The position numbers and the translations under genes were made by a program. Source: Halorussus rarus (lineage in GTDB: Archaea; Halobacteriota; Halobacteria; Halobacteriales; Haladaptataceae). Taken from it: 64,000 nt of DNA. The stretch spans positions 1 to 64,000 of the forward strand of contig NZ_QPMJ01000005.1 of NCBI RefSeq assembly GCF_003369835.1, in the 5' to 3' direction. Positions 25,907 through 34,982 of this stretch are shown here, in pieces. The notes beneath the pieces are model-generated. The model did no database searches. It saw only the letters and a list, made by a program, of their open reading frames with translations, and had not been told where the DNA came from. Every line of letters starts with the position of its first letter. Within the stretch, counting starts at the first letter, position 1.

Positions 25907-26693
25907 GCGGACTCACCTCCGCGGCCGCGTCGACGTCCACGTCCGGCTCGGGATGGGCGGCGACGTCTCGCGTGACGACCGCCTCCGCGAGGTCGGCGGC
26001 GGCCCGGTAGACCGCCTCGGCGGCGCGCCGGGGGTCGTCGTAACCCTCCCGCTCTTTCAGGTCGGCGGTGGCTTCCCGGACGTCGTGGGCGAACGCCGGC
26101 ACGAAGTCCCCGAGGTGCTCGTCGAGCACCATCCCTTCGGCGCGTTCGAGGTTCGCCGCGGCGTCGGTCTCGCCGTCCTCGCGGGCGACCGCCCGGCGGG
26201 CGGCCAGCACCTGGAGGAGTTCGAGCTCGACGACCACGTGGTCCTGGCGCTCGTGGAAATCCTCGGCGGGCTCAACGCCGAACGCCTCGAGCAACCCGAC
26301 CACCGTGGCGATGCGGCGCTGCTGGCGGCTCACCTCGTCGCCGACCGTGTACTCGGCCTCGTAGGGCACCACGGCGTAGGTGCCGTCGTCGCTCGGCAGG
26401 CCGAACAGTTCGTTGTACGCCGATTCGAGCGCCTCGCGGTCGGTCGCGGCGAGCGCTTCGAGCAGGGCCTCGACCTCGGCGATCAGGTCGAGTTTCCGGC
26501 CGGCCGACCGGAGGCCCTCGACGGTCTCCTCGTGGGTCAGCTCCGCGACCAGCTCGTCGTCGGGGTAGCAGTACGCACCGGCCGCAGCGCTGTAGAGCGC
26601 TGCCCGGGCGGCGTGGCGTTCCGAGGGAGACAGTTCGTCGGCCCCCTCGTCGTGGTGGGGATCCGTGTTGTCGGTTGGTTGTGTGTCGTCCAT
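25899..26693 (-). CDS. TorD/NarJ-family chaperone of the left molybdoenzyme
   Basis: The 264-residue all-helical protein has TorD features: RAALYSAAAGAYCYPDDEL, LESAYNELFGLPSDDGTYA and VPYEAEYT near residues 100-115, then EDFHERQDHVVVELELLQVL (the ExxxxPxDH-like helix) near 145-160. Such chaperones bind the alpha-subunit Tat signal and hold the apoenzyme for MGD insertion. The context supports dedication to the alpha subunit at 27884-31063. Confidence 0.8.
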   Translation of the reverse strand: MDDTQPTDNTDPHHDEGADELSPSERHAARAALYSAAAGAYCYPDDELVAELTHEETVEGLRSAGRKLDLIAEVEALLEALAATDREALESAYNELFGLPSDDGTYAVVPYEAEYTVGDEVSRQQRRIATVVGLLEAFGVEPAEDFHERQDHVVVELELLQVLAARRAVAREDGETDAAANLERAEGMVLDEHLGDFVPAFAHDVREATADLKEREGYDDPRRAAEAVYRAAADLAEAVVTRDVAAHPEPDVDVDAAAEVSPRG

Positions 26694-26702
26694 GCTGTCA
26701 CC

Positions 26703-27884
26703 TCACGGTTGGTTGGTCCACTGCTCGCCCTCGCGGACCTCGAGCTCCTCCTCGATGGGCATGTCGACGACCTTCTTGCCCTTCCGGTCCCAGCCCTTCA
26801 CCTTGTTCTCCTTGACGGTGTAGGTCTCGATGAGCCGGGTGGTCGCGCCGAACAGCTGGAGCACGCCCAGCAGGTGGTGGCTCGGGTCCCGGACGCGCTG
26901 CTGGATGATCTCGACCGACTCCTCGTAGCTGTTGCCGGGCCAGTCGTTGCGCTTCCGCTCGGTGTTCGGCGTGAACATCTGGGTCAGGAACTCCGGCGGC
27001 ACGTGGTACGGCGGCATGTAGAACACCTGCGGGCGGGTGCCGAACTGCGGGTACAGCGGGAGCGCGACCTTCTCGTCGGACTTCGCCAGGTAGTTGATCG
27101 GGCTGCGGCCCTTCGCCGCTGACTTCTTCCCGTTGGGATGGCCCGCCATCGGCCCGCGGTTGATGTTGCCGTGGAGCCGGGTCTTGCCGATGCACGAGGA
27201 GACGCACCGGGGGACGTTGCCCTCCTCGATGCGGGGGAAGCAGCCCACCGGCTTCTCGGACACGCCGGTCTCGGGGTTGTACATCGGCTTGTGGTACGGA
27301 CACGCCTTCACGCACTTGCGGTAGCCCCGGCACCGCTCCTGGTCGAGCAGCACGATGCCGTCCTCCGAGCGCTTGTAGATGGCCTTCCGCGGGCACGCGG
27401 CCAGGCACGCCGGATTCTTGCAGTGGTTGCAGAGCCGGGGCAGGTAGAACTGCCACATGTCGTGGTACTTCCCCTCCTCGGGGTCGCTCTCGACCACGTC
27501 GCCGGTGGGGTACTCCCCGTGGGCCTGGTCGTCGCCCAGCGCGGGGTACTCCCACTCCTCCTTGCGGGCGACGTACCCCTTGACCTGTTCGCCTTGTTCG
27601 GCGGCCTCGAAAATGGTCTCGTCGGCGCCCAGGTCGTCGAGCAGCCGCATGTCCCAGCCCATCGGGTAGCCGCCGTAGGGCTCGGTCTCGACGTTCATCC
27701 ACCACATGTACTCCTCGCCCTTCCCGCTGGTCCAGGTGGACTTGCAGGCGAACGAGCAGGTGTTGCAGTTGATGCAGCGGTTGATGTTGACGATCATCCC
27801 CCAGTGCCAGTCGCGCTCCTGCTGGCGGTGCTCGTAGGGGTAGCTCTGCTTCCGGCCGAGCTGCGGGTTGTACACTTCGGGCAT
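26703..27884 (-). CDS. Beta (four Fe-S cluster) subunit of a type II DMSO-reductase-family enzyme
   Basis: The 393-residue protein carries four Cys groups. These are CINCNTCSFACKSTW, CNHCKNPACLAACP, CRGYRKCVKACPYHKP and CFPRIEEGNVPRCVSSC. This is the NarH/EbdB/DdhB pattern for one electron-transfer chain between the Mo centre and heme b. VNVNRC-type starts and the WHWGMIVNINRCI segment place the first cluster near residue 37. It overlaps the alpha stop by one nucleotide. It lacks a signal peptide and is presumably exported together with the Tat-carrying alpha subunit. Confidence 0.88.
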   Translation of the reverse strand: MPEVYNPQLGRKQSYPYEHRQQERDWHWGMIVNINRCINCNTCSFACKSTWTSGKGEEYMWWMNVETEPYGGYPMGWDMRLLDDLGADETIFEAAEQGEQVKGYVARKEEWEYPALGDDQAHGEYPTGDVVESDPEEGKYHDMWQFYLPRLCNHCKNPACLAACPRKAIYKRSEDGIVLLDQERCRGYRKCVKACPYHKPMYNPETGVSEKPVGCFPRIEEGNVPRCVSSCIGKTRLHGNINRGPMAGHPNGKKSAAKGRSPINYLAKSDEKVALPLYPQFGTRPQVFYMPPYHVPPEFLTQMFTPNTERKRNDWPGNSYEESVEIIQQRVRDPSHHLLGVLQLFGATTRLIETYTVKENKVKGWDRKGKKVVDMPIEEELEVREGEQWTNQP

Positions 27885-30800
27885 CAGTCGTCACCTCGCG
27901 TGGTCGTGGTCCCGTTCGTCGACTGCAGCGACCCGCTGACGTACTGCTGGAACGTCGGGTCCTCGCGCGCGTCACCGGGCCAGTAGTCCGCGTCGTCGTA
28001 CTTCTCGACCTTCACTAGCGTGTCGCGCTCGACGCCCGTCGGCGACCAGACGGCCTCCTCGTACCCGACGTGGAACCCGGATTCCCCGCTCCACGAGATG
28101 GTGTCCTCGACCTCGTCGTTGATGTTGGGGTTGCCGAAGGTCGATTTGTGGACGAGGTCGTCGGTCTCCAGCATCGGGTTCAGCCAGATGTTCGTGGCGA
28201 CGTTGTAGCCGGCGATGTCGTCGCCGTCCGCCTCCTCGTCCTCGGGGAAGTGTTGCTCCCACCAGCCGTGCCAGATGGTGAGCTGACCGACGTCGCCGGC
28301 GTCGCTCGGCCGCTGGCGCTCGCTTATCATCACGCGGACGACGACCGACCCACGCTCGCCGACGATGCGGACGTAATCGCCGTTCTCGACGTCGTACTGC
28401 TCGGCGTCGCTCGGATGCATCTCGACGAACGCTTCGCCGAGCGGCGGCGTCTCCTCGGTCTCACCGTCGCCCTGCGGGAACGAGAAGTCCTCGACCAGCC
28501 GCTCGGTCCCTTCGGGGTCCGCGCTCGTCGACCCGAAGTCCCTCGACGCCCAGATGAGGTTCCAGTCGGTCATCCCCCACGACGAGTGGGTCCGGTACTT
28601 CGGGTGGGGCGTGTTGTAGAAGAACTGGTACCCCTCCTCGTAGAGGTCGTTGGTCTCGTCGGCCGCGCTGTCCCACGTCTGGTTCGGCCCGTACGGCGTC
28701 CCCTCCGGGCTCTCGACGTGCGAGAGGTCGCTGCGTCCGAGTTCGAGGAAGCGGTCCTCCTCCTTGTGGAACTCCATCCGCCCGGTCTTCGTGAAGAACG
28801 GGCGGTCCTCGTGGGTCTGCGAGTAGAACGGCGTCCGGGGATACGTCTTCAGTTGGAGCCGCTCGGGGCCGCTCTCCAGGTCCTCGACGTCGATGTCGCG
28901 GGTCGTCATGCTCGCGTCGAACACCTCCCGCATGTAGTTGCGGACGTCGCCGTCCTCGTCGAGGAACTCCGCGAAGTACTCGCGGTAGGAGTCGACCCGG
29001 CGCTCCTCCGGCGGGATCTTCTCGTCGAGCTTCTCGGCGACCAGCGCGACGATCTCGCCGTCCTGTTTGGTGTCGTAGATGGGGTCCATGACGCCGCTGT
29101 CCATCGTGATGAACGGGTTCTCCGGGCCGACGGTGATGTCCGGGTACTCGCACTCCAGCCAGGAGGGGACCGGGAGCACGATGTCCGCGTGCCGGGCGGA
29201 GTACGTCATGTGCATGTCCGAGACGACGAACAGCTCGTTGTCGGTGTCCGGATGCTTCACGAAGTTCCGCATCACGTGCTCCTGGTGCTTGGTCTGGTTC
29301 AGGAGGTTGCAGTTCATCGTCCACAGGACCTCGGGCTTGGCCATCGTGTACGTCTCGGCGCCCTCGGGGATGACCGGCTCGTCGGCGTCCCCCTGCGGTA
29401 CCAGGTCGAGTTCCCCGTCGAAGTCCCCGCGGATTTCGTGGGGGTCGAGCTGCTCGCCGCCGAAGAAGGCGAACGCGTAGCCCGGGTACATCCCGTGGGC
29501 CTTGTGCTCGCCGGGGTTGACGTACTCGGGGTAGCCGTCCAGGAGCTCTATCTTGTACTGTCCCGAGAAGTTGTGATAGCCGCCGCCGGGTTCGCCGATG
29601 TTGCCCAGCATCGACTGGACGAAGAAGACCGTCCGCTGCAGCTCGGTCGCGCCGTGGAACCAGTGGTTGATGCCCTCGCCGGTGATCCACTGGGCGGTGT
29701 CGGCCTCGGCGAACTCCCGGGCGGTCCGCCGGAGCGCGTCGGCGGGAACGGTCGTGATCTCCTCGACCCGCTCCGGCGGGTAGTTGGCCACGATGTTCTC
29801 CTTCTGGCGGGCGAAGTCGGTCCGGACCGACACCGTCGACTCGTCGAGGAGTTCGACCTCCCGCTCGGCCTCCAGCTTCGGGGTCGCGGGCGTCTCGGAG
29901 CCGACCTCCTCCCGGGCCAGCGGTTGCAGACTCCCGTCGTCCGCGACGACGACGAAGTCGCCCCAGTCGCCCTCCTCCTCGGCGTCGTGGGCGTTCTCCG
30001 GCGGGGCCTCGCGGTCCGCGAACACCTCGTGCGCCCGGAGGTACTTGCCGGTGTCCTCGCGGACCAGCAGCGGCAGGCTCGTGTACCCCCGCATGAACTC
30101 GGGGTCGTACAGCTCCTCGTCGATGATGACGTGGGCGAACGCCAGCGGAATCGCCGGGTCGCTCCCGGGGCGGACCGGCAGCCACCGGTCGCACTTCTGG
30201 ACCGTCGGCGAGTAGTCGGGGTAGATGCCGACTATCTCGCCGCCGCGCTCGCGCATCTCCTGGAACCAGTGGTTGTCCGCGAGCTTGTTGTGGATGAGGT
30301 TCTTGCCCTGGATGACGGTGTAGTCGGACTTCCGCCAGCCGGCGGCGTCGCCGTCGCTGGTCTGGTAGCCCGTCGTGATGACGTGACCCGGCGGCAGGTC
30401 GGCGTACCAGTCGTACTCGGTCCACTCGCACCCGCCGAAGACGGACGCGAGCCGCCGCCCCGACCCGTGGCGCGTGAACAGCCCGTCGGACTTGATGGCG
30501 TTGAACACCTGGAAGTGCTTGTGGTCCTCCAGGTTCGCCATCTTCTCGGCGATGAGGTCGATGGCCTCGTCCCACGAGACCCGCTCGAACTCGTCCTCGC
30601 CGCGTCCCTCCGGGCTCGGGTCGTCTGGCGACCAGCCCTTGCGGACCATCGGGTACTTGATGCGACTCGGCTCGAAGGTCCGCCGGTGGAGCGTCAGCCC
30701 CTTCATGCACCCGCGGGGGTTCCAGTTCTGGCTCACGTCGGCGTCCTCGTAGCCCGACGGGCCCACGCTGGGCTCCTCGTTGTGGTAGACCTGCTCGGCT

Positions 30801-31063
30801 CGAATCGGCACCCCGTTCTTCATGTAGAAGTTGAGCGCGCACGACTGGGTGCAGTTGGGGTGACAGACCGTCCAGTCGACGTCGTCGTAGGCGTAGATGT
30901 CGTGGTAGACCTGCTCCCAGTCCCTGTTCGGGTAGGATTTCAGGGGGTTGTTCACCTCGGTCACGGGTTCGACGCCCTGGGTCGCGCCCCACTCGCTCGT
31001 GAGGAGCGCGCCGACCGCACCGGCTCCCGCTCCGCGGATGAAATCTCGGCGCGAGAGACTCAT
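27884..31063 (-). CDS. Molybdopterin alpha subunit, type II DMSO-reductase family, substrate unknown
   Basis: The 1059-residue protein starts with a Tat signal (MSLSRRDFIRGAGAGAVGAL). The proximal [4Fe-4S] site reads C67-HPN-C71-TQS-C75, then Cys119; the first ligand is Cys where the NarG in this window has His87. The expected Mo-ligand Asp is in EYDWYADLPPG (Asp218), which marks the type II group with NarG, EbdA, DdhA, SerA and PcrA. Tat, TorD, beta and gamma partners indicate a heterotrimer on the outer face of the membrane. No cytochrome b or Rieske gene accompanies it. Candidates include hydrocarbon, sulfide, chlorate/perchlorate or selenate chemistry; none can be chosen by eye. Confidence 0.85.
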   Translation of the reverse strand: MSLSRRDFIRGAGAGAVGALLTSEWGATQGVEPVTEVNNPLKSYPNRDWEQVYHDIYAYDDVDWTVCHPNCTQSCALNFYMKNGVPIRAEQVYHNEEPSVGPSGYEDADVSQNWNPRGCMKGLTLHRRTFEPSRIKYPMVRKGWSPDDPSPEGRGEDEFERVSWDEAIDLIAEKMANLEDHKHFQVFNAIKSDGLFTRHGSGRRLASVFGGCEWTEYDWYADLPPGHVITTGYQTSDGDAAGWRKSDYTVIQGKNLIHNKLADNHWFQEMRERGGEIVGIYPDYSPTVQKCDRWLPVRPGSDPAIPLAFAHVIIDEELYDPEFMRGYTSLPLLVREDTGKYLRAHEVFADREAPPENAHDAEEEGDWGDFVVVADDGSLQPLAREEVGSETPATPKLEAEREVELLDESTVSVRTDFARQKENIVANYPPERVEEITTVPADALRRTAREFAEADTAQWITGEGINHWFHGATELQRTVFFVQSMLGNIGEPGGGYHNFSGQYKIELLDGYPEYVNPGEHKAHGMYPGYAFAFFGGEQLDPHEIRGDFDGELDLVPQGDADEPVIPEGAETYTMAKPEVLWTMNCNLLNQTKHQEHVMRNFVKHPDTDNELFVVSDMHMTYSARHADIVLPVPSWLECEYPDITVGPENPFITMDSGVMDPIYDTKQDGEIVALVAEKLDEKIPPEERRVDSYREYFAEFLDEDGDVRNYMREVFDASMTTRDIDVEDLESGPERLQLKTYPRTPFYSQTHEDRPFFTKTGRMEFHKEEDRFLELGRSDLSHVESPEGTPYGPNQTWDSAADETNDLYEEGYQFFYNTPHPKYRTHSSWGMTDWNLIWASRDFGSTSADPEGTERLVEDFSFPQGDGETEETPPLGEAFVEMHPSDAEQYDVENGDYVRIVGERGSVVVRVMISERQRPSDAGDVGQLTIWHGWWEQHFPEDEEADGDDIAGYNVATNIWLNPMLETDDLVHKSTFGNPNINDEVEDTISWSGESGFHVGYEEAVWSPTGVERDTLVKVEKYDDADYWPGDAREDPTFQQYVSGSLQSTNGTTTTRGDD

Positions 31064-31592
31064 GGTTCGGCCCCTCGTCTATGCGGTCGTCCCGGCGTTG
31101 CTACTTGCGTCATACACTAGCTCTTCATGACGTCTCAACCTTCAAGCCGCAAACCGATTGCAGACCCGTGAGAACGCCCGCGAACACCTTCGGTCCGATA
31201 GTCTTCAGTAGGATTCCGGGCGCGCGGAACGCTCGAGGGGTCTCTTTACTCAGGAGTGGTACGTGGTCCGCGATTCGTACGGGCGTCGAACGGTAGGGCA
31301 CGATCTGGGACCTCCCGGCGACTTCACCGTCCTCGGTGACAACGGTACTTCCGACGGATGCGGTCACGCATGTGCGAGCAACGTCGTTCACCGAGGGATC
31401 TGACTCGATTCACCGAGGGATCCGACTCGACGGCCACAGCGTCCTTTCGTGCCAGTTCTCAGCAGCACCTAACGTCTGTTCGTTCCCCGACATCGGCTAG
31501 GATTCGTCTGGCTCCCCTCGCAACGTCGGCGTCAATGGGTGACCGAATTCCCTTATCGCAGGCTCCCGTACAGGGCGTCAAGAGAGCAACTG
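31064..31592. other. Intergenic region between the alpha subunit and copB
   Basis: This 529-bp divergent region has no convincing gene. A minus-strand open frame at 31125-31391 lacks recognisable features. CCCTTATCG near 31550-31558, about 38 nt before the copB start, is a possible promoter. I could not define the promoter of the molybdoenzyme operon. Confidence 0.35.
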
Positions 31593-33872
31593 ATGAACGA
31601 TCGGAATTCTTCACCGAACGACGAATCGTCGCACGACCACCGCGAACACGACGGCCACGGCCGTCCGTCGAGAGATGGTGCGGAGACGGGCGATGTCGAC
31701 CGCGTCGAACAGTCCATGCTCGAGGAGGAAACTGCGGAGTCCGAACAGACAGAGAATCACGGGGGTCACGGGACTGACCACGACGCTGGACAAGTCGGTA
31801 TGGACCACAGCGGTCACGGCGAACAGGAACACGACGGACACGGAGACCACGGCGGGATGCACGCCGGCCACGAGCAGATGTTTCGCCGGCGCTTCTTCGT
31901 CTCGGCGTTGCTGTCGATACCGGTCCTCCTGTACAGCGAGACGCTTCAGGAATGGCTCGGGTTCTCAGTGCCGGCGTTTCCCGGTAGCCAGTGGATCAAC
32001 CCCGTCTTCGCGGTGGTCGTCTTTGCCTACGGAGGAATCCCGTTCCTCCGGATGGCAGTCCCCGAACTGAAGGACCGTTCGCCGGGGATGATGACGCTCA
32101 TCTCCATGGCTATCAGCGTCGCCTTCGTCTACAGCCTCGCGAGCGTCGTCTTCCCGACGGAATCGGCGTTCTTCTGGGAACTCGTGACGCTGATCGACAT
32201 CATGCTCCTCGGTCACTGGATCGAGATGCGCTCCGTCCGCCGGGCCTCGAGTGCGCTCGATGAGCTGGCGAAGCTCATGCCCGACACTGCGGAGCGCGTT
32301 ACCGACGGTGGCGAAACGGAGGAGGTCCCAGTGAGCGAGCTCTCCGAGGGGGACCTCATCCTCGTCCGTCCGGGAGCTAGTGTTCCTGCCGACGGCGTGG
32401 TCGAGGAAGGTGACTCGGACGTGAACGAGTCGATGATTACCGGCGAATCCAAACCCGTTTCCAAAGAACCGGGAGACGAGGTCATCGGCGGTACGATTAA
32501 CGGTGACGGGAGTCTGCGAGTGCGAATCGACGCGACCGGCGAGGAGACGACGCTCGCGGGCATCATGCGCCTCGTCGAGGAGGCGCAGGGCAGCAAATCG
32601 CAGACCCAGGTGCTCGCGGACAGGGCTGCCGGATGGCTGTTCTACGTCGCCGTCGGCGCAGCTCTCGTCACCGCTATCGCTTGGACTCTCGCGACGTCGT
32701 TCGACGCAGCAGTGATCGAGCGGGTCGTCACAGTGCTCGTTATCGCATGTCCACACGCACTCGGTCTGGCGATTCCGCTCGTCGTCGCCATCAACACCTC
32801 ACTCGCCGCGCGGAACGGGATGCTGGTCCGCGATCGAATCGCCATGGAGCAGGCCCGTGAACTCGACGCGATAATCTTCGACAAGACGGGGACACTCACC
32901 GAAGGCGAACACGGTGTCGTCGGGTTGGCAACCGTCGACGGCGTCGACGAAGATGAGGCCCTGACTCTCGCGGCAGCCGTGGAGGGCGACTCCGAGCACA
33001 TGATTGCCAAAGCCATACGCGAGGCGGCCGACGAACGTGGAATCGAAGCGCCAGACGCCACCGGCTTCGAGGCGATGAAAGGCCGCGGGGTGAGCGCCAC
33101 GGTAGACGGACAGGAGGTCTTCGTCGGCGGGCCGAACCTTCTGGATCAGCTCGACAGCGACGTCCCCCCGGACCTCGAGTCGTTCGCCGACGAGGCCGGC
33201 GAGAACGCACAGACCGTCGTCTACCTCGTTCGCGAGGGAGAACTGATCGCTGCGTTTGCGATGGCCGACGTCATCCGCGAGGAAAGTTACCGAGTCGTCG
33301 ACGCGCTTCACGAACTGGACATCGAAGTGGCGATGCTCACGGGCGATTCCGAAGACGTGGCGAACGCCGTGGCCGACGAACTCGGCATCGACACGGTCTT
33401 CGCTGAAGTGCTGCCCGAAGACAAGGACACGAAGGTGCAGGAGCTGCAGGATCAGGGGAAACTCGTCGCGATGGTGGGCGACGGCGTCAACGACGCGCCG
33501 GCGCTGACCAGGGCGGACGTCGGTATCGCCATCGGCAGCGGCACGGACGTCGCCGTGCAGTCGGCCGACGTGATCCTAGTCCAGAACAATCCGATGGACG
33601 TCGTGCGCCTCGTGAAACTTAGCAACGCAAGCTATCGAAAGATGCAGGAGAACATCCTCTGGGCCGCCGGATACAACGTGTTCGCCATTCCGCTCGCCGC
33701 GGGCGTACTGGCCCCCATCGGCATCCTGCTGTCGCCGGCCGTGGGTGCGCTGTTGATGTCGCTCAGTACGGTGATAGTGGCAATCAACGCTCAGCTGCTT
33801 CGGCGGGTTGACCTGTCAGTGCCGAGTCTACCGGGCGTATCGACGCCGGAGGGGGCGCGACCGGCGGACTAG
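31593..33872 (+). CDS. copB: Copper-exporting P1B-type ATPase CopB
   Basis: The start [20 protein letters not shown] at 31593 is preferred; an in-frame upstream start adds 18 residues. The 759-residue protein begins with about 95 His/Asp-rich residues ([28 protein letters not shown]), a metal-binding extension. It has eight membrane helices, the TGES actuator motif, the transmembrane CPH motif ([11 protein letters not shown]), [11 protein letters not shown] with the phosphorylated Asp, and [13 protein letters not shown] rather than CPC together with a His-rich N-terminus marks the P1B-3 (CopB) group that exports Cu. It stands alone between the two molybdoenzyme operons. Confidence 0.92.
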   Translation: MNDRNSSPNDESSHDHREHDGHGRPSRDGAETGDVDRVEQSMLEEETAESEQTENHGGHGTDHDAGQVGMDHSGHGEQEHDGHGDHGGMHAGHEQMFRRRFFVSALLSIPVLLYSETLQEWLGFSVPAFPGSQWINPVFAVVVFAYGGIPFLRMAVPELKDRSPGMMTLISMAISVAFVYSLASVVFPTESAFFWELVTLIDIMLLGHWIEMRSVRRASSALDELAKLMPDTAERVTDGGETEEVPVSELSEGDLILVRPGASVPADGVVEEGDSDVNESMITGESKPVSKEPGDEVIGGTINGDGSLRVRIDATGEETTLAGIMRLVEEAQGSKSQTQVLADRAAGWLFYVAVGAALVTAIAWTLATSFDAAVIERVVTVLVIACPHALGLAIPLVVAINTSLAARNGMLVRDRIAMEQARELDAIIFDKTGTLTEGEHGVVGLATVDGVDEDEALTLAAAVEGDSEHMIAKAIREAADERGIEAPDATGFEAMKGRGVSATVDGQEVFVGGPNLLDQLDSDVPPDLESFADEAGENAQTVVYLVREGELIAAFAMADVIREESYRVVDALHELDIEVAMLTGDSEDVANAVADELGIDTVFAEVLPEDKDTKVQELQDQGKLVAMVGDGVNDAPALTRADVGIAIGSGTDVAVQSADVILVQNNPMDVVRLVKLSNASYRKMQENILWAAGYNVFAIPLAAGVLAPIGILLSPAVGALLMSLSTVIVAINAQLLRRVDLSVPSLPGVSTPEGARPAD

Positions 33873-33878
33873 CGATTA

Positions 33879-34196
33879 CGAGCCCAATTCAGATACGAGA
33901 ACTGCCGGAACATCCCCGAAGCCACGAGCGAGGAATCGCTGTCCACCAGCAAGATATCGGACGAGTGTGACATCCCGCTCTCGACCGCCTACCGCAAGGT
34001 AGAGTTGCTCACCGACGCGGGACTGCTCGCGGAGAAGACCCGGCTCCGTCAGTCGGGCAAACACACAAGCGAGTACTCGCGGAACGTCGGTGAGGTCTCG
34101 GTGGCGATCACCGCGGACGGCGACCTCGAGGCGACTGTCTCGCGGCGCGTGCAGTCCGACGGTCCCAAGCAGTTGCTGTTCGGCCGAGCGCAGTAG
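33879..34196 (+). pseudogene. Winged-helix regulator lacking its start
   Basis: Directly after the copB stop and in the same frame, translation gives CRNIPEATSEESLSTSKI, then SDECDIPLSTAYRKVELL and LTDAGLLAEKTRLRQSG, ending GRAQ. This is a typical haloarchaeal ArsR-like winged helix, but no ATG or GTG exists between the copB stop and the HTH; the first usable codon is a TTG inside the recognition helix. The first 10-20 residues of the regulator seem to have been lost. Translation by readthrough of the copB stop is a less likely alternative. Confidence 0.5.
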
Positions 34197-34298
34197 GCGC
34201 GATGTTCGGACCCTCGGACCGCACACGGAGGCTGGCCTCGCTGTTCGAGGCGGTCGCCGGGACCGACGCGACGACGGACGACTGGGCCGGAACGGGTC

Positions 34299-34976
34299 TC
34301 AGTCGACGCGGCGGAGGGCCGGTGATTCTACTTCACACCGGAGCTCCTGATACTCCCGTCTGGTGTTGATGTTCCGGACTGACGTGGCGAGAGGGACGTC
34401 CGACGGCGCAGCCTCGATGGGCACGGTGATCGTCTCCGACACCGCGTCCAGTAGCGCTCGCAGACCGGCAGCTGACGGGAGGCGGTGACGCACGTCGACC
34501 ACTGCCTCCCGACGATAGAACCCGTGTAACGGCTGGCACCGTCCGTCCGCGTCCGCCGGTACGAGTGCGTCCGGTGGTGGATCGACCGACCGAATCCGGG
34601 TCGCGAGCCACGCGATCGCCGCCGGCGAGAGCCGCGGCATATCACAGGCCGTCAGGAACAGCCATTCGTCGTCGACGTCGGGGAGGGCACCGTACAGGCC
34701 GGCGACCGGTCCATCGAGCGACGCCGCGTCGAACGCGAACCGCGGTTCGATTCCCGACTCCAGTCCCGCTTCGATGGCGTCGCGCTGCTCGGTCCGGTTC
34801 ACCGCGACGATCGGCGGGTCGTCCGCGATGGCGTGCACGGCTTCGGCCACGCGCTGAACGAAACTTGTACCGTTCACGACTGCGACAGCCTTGTCCGCCT
34901 CGCCGAACCGCCGACTGTCGCCCCCCGCGAGCACGACGCCGGAGAAGTCGGGACGGCGATGAGGGTCCCCGGACAC
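34299..34976 (-). CDS. mobA: Molybdenum cofactor guanylyltransferase MobA (copy 2)
   Basis: The 225-residue protein has VVLAGGDSRRFGEADKAVAV, LDGPVAGLYGAL, FLTACDMPRL and a late SVRNINTRREY, all MobA features. It is the last gene of the nar operon, 6 bp after the Mrp gene. It makes the MGD cofactor needed by NarG. It is divergent in sequence from the MobA at 20283, so the two are not a recent duplication. Confidence 0.88.
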   Translation of the reverse strand: MSGDPHRRPDFSGVVLAGGDSRRFGEADKAVAVVNGTSFVQRVAEAVHAIADDPPIVAVNRTEQRDAIEAGLESGIEPRFAFDAASLDGPVAGLYGALPDVDDEWLFLTACDMPRLSPAAIAWLATRIRSVDPPPDALVPADADGRCQPLHGFYRREAVVDVRHRLPSAAGLRALLDAVSETITVPIEAAPSDVPLATSVRNINTRREYQELRCEVESPALRRVD

Positions 34977-34982
34977 GGTTTG

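Noticed and set aside
28070-31120. Plus-strand open frame of 1016 codons opposite the left alpha subunit
   Set aside because: It is a GC-rich antisense shadow with Val/Leu/Arg-rich low-complexity sequence and no family motif. The minus strand holds an unambiguous molybdopterin subunit with a Tat signal.
31125-31391. 88-codon minus-strand frame between the alpha subunit and copB
   Set aside because: There is no recognisable motif, promoter or ribosome binding site, and its composition is not clearly coding.
34202-34369. 55-codon plus-strand frame (MFGPSDRTRRLASLFEAVAG...)
   Set aside because: The first half resembles small haloarchaeal proteins, but the frame runs about 70 bp into the convergent mobA gene and ends in unrelated sequence. 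It is at best a decayed gene.
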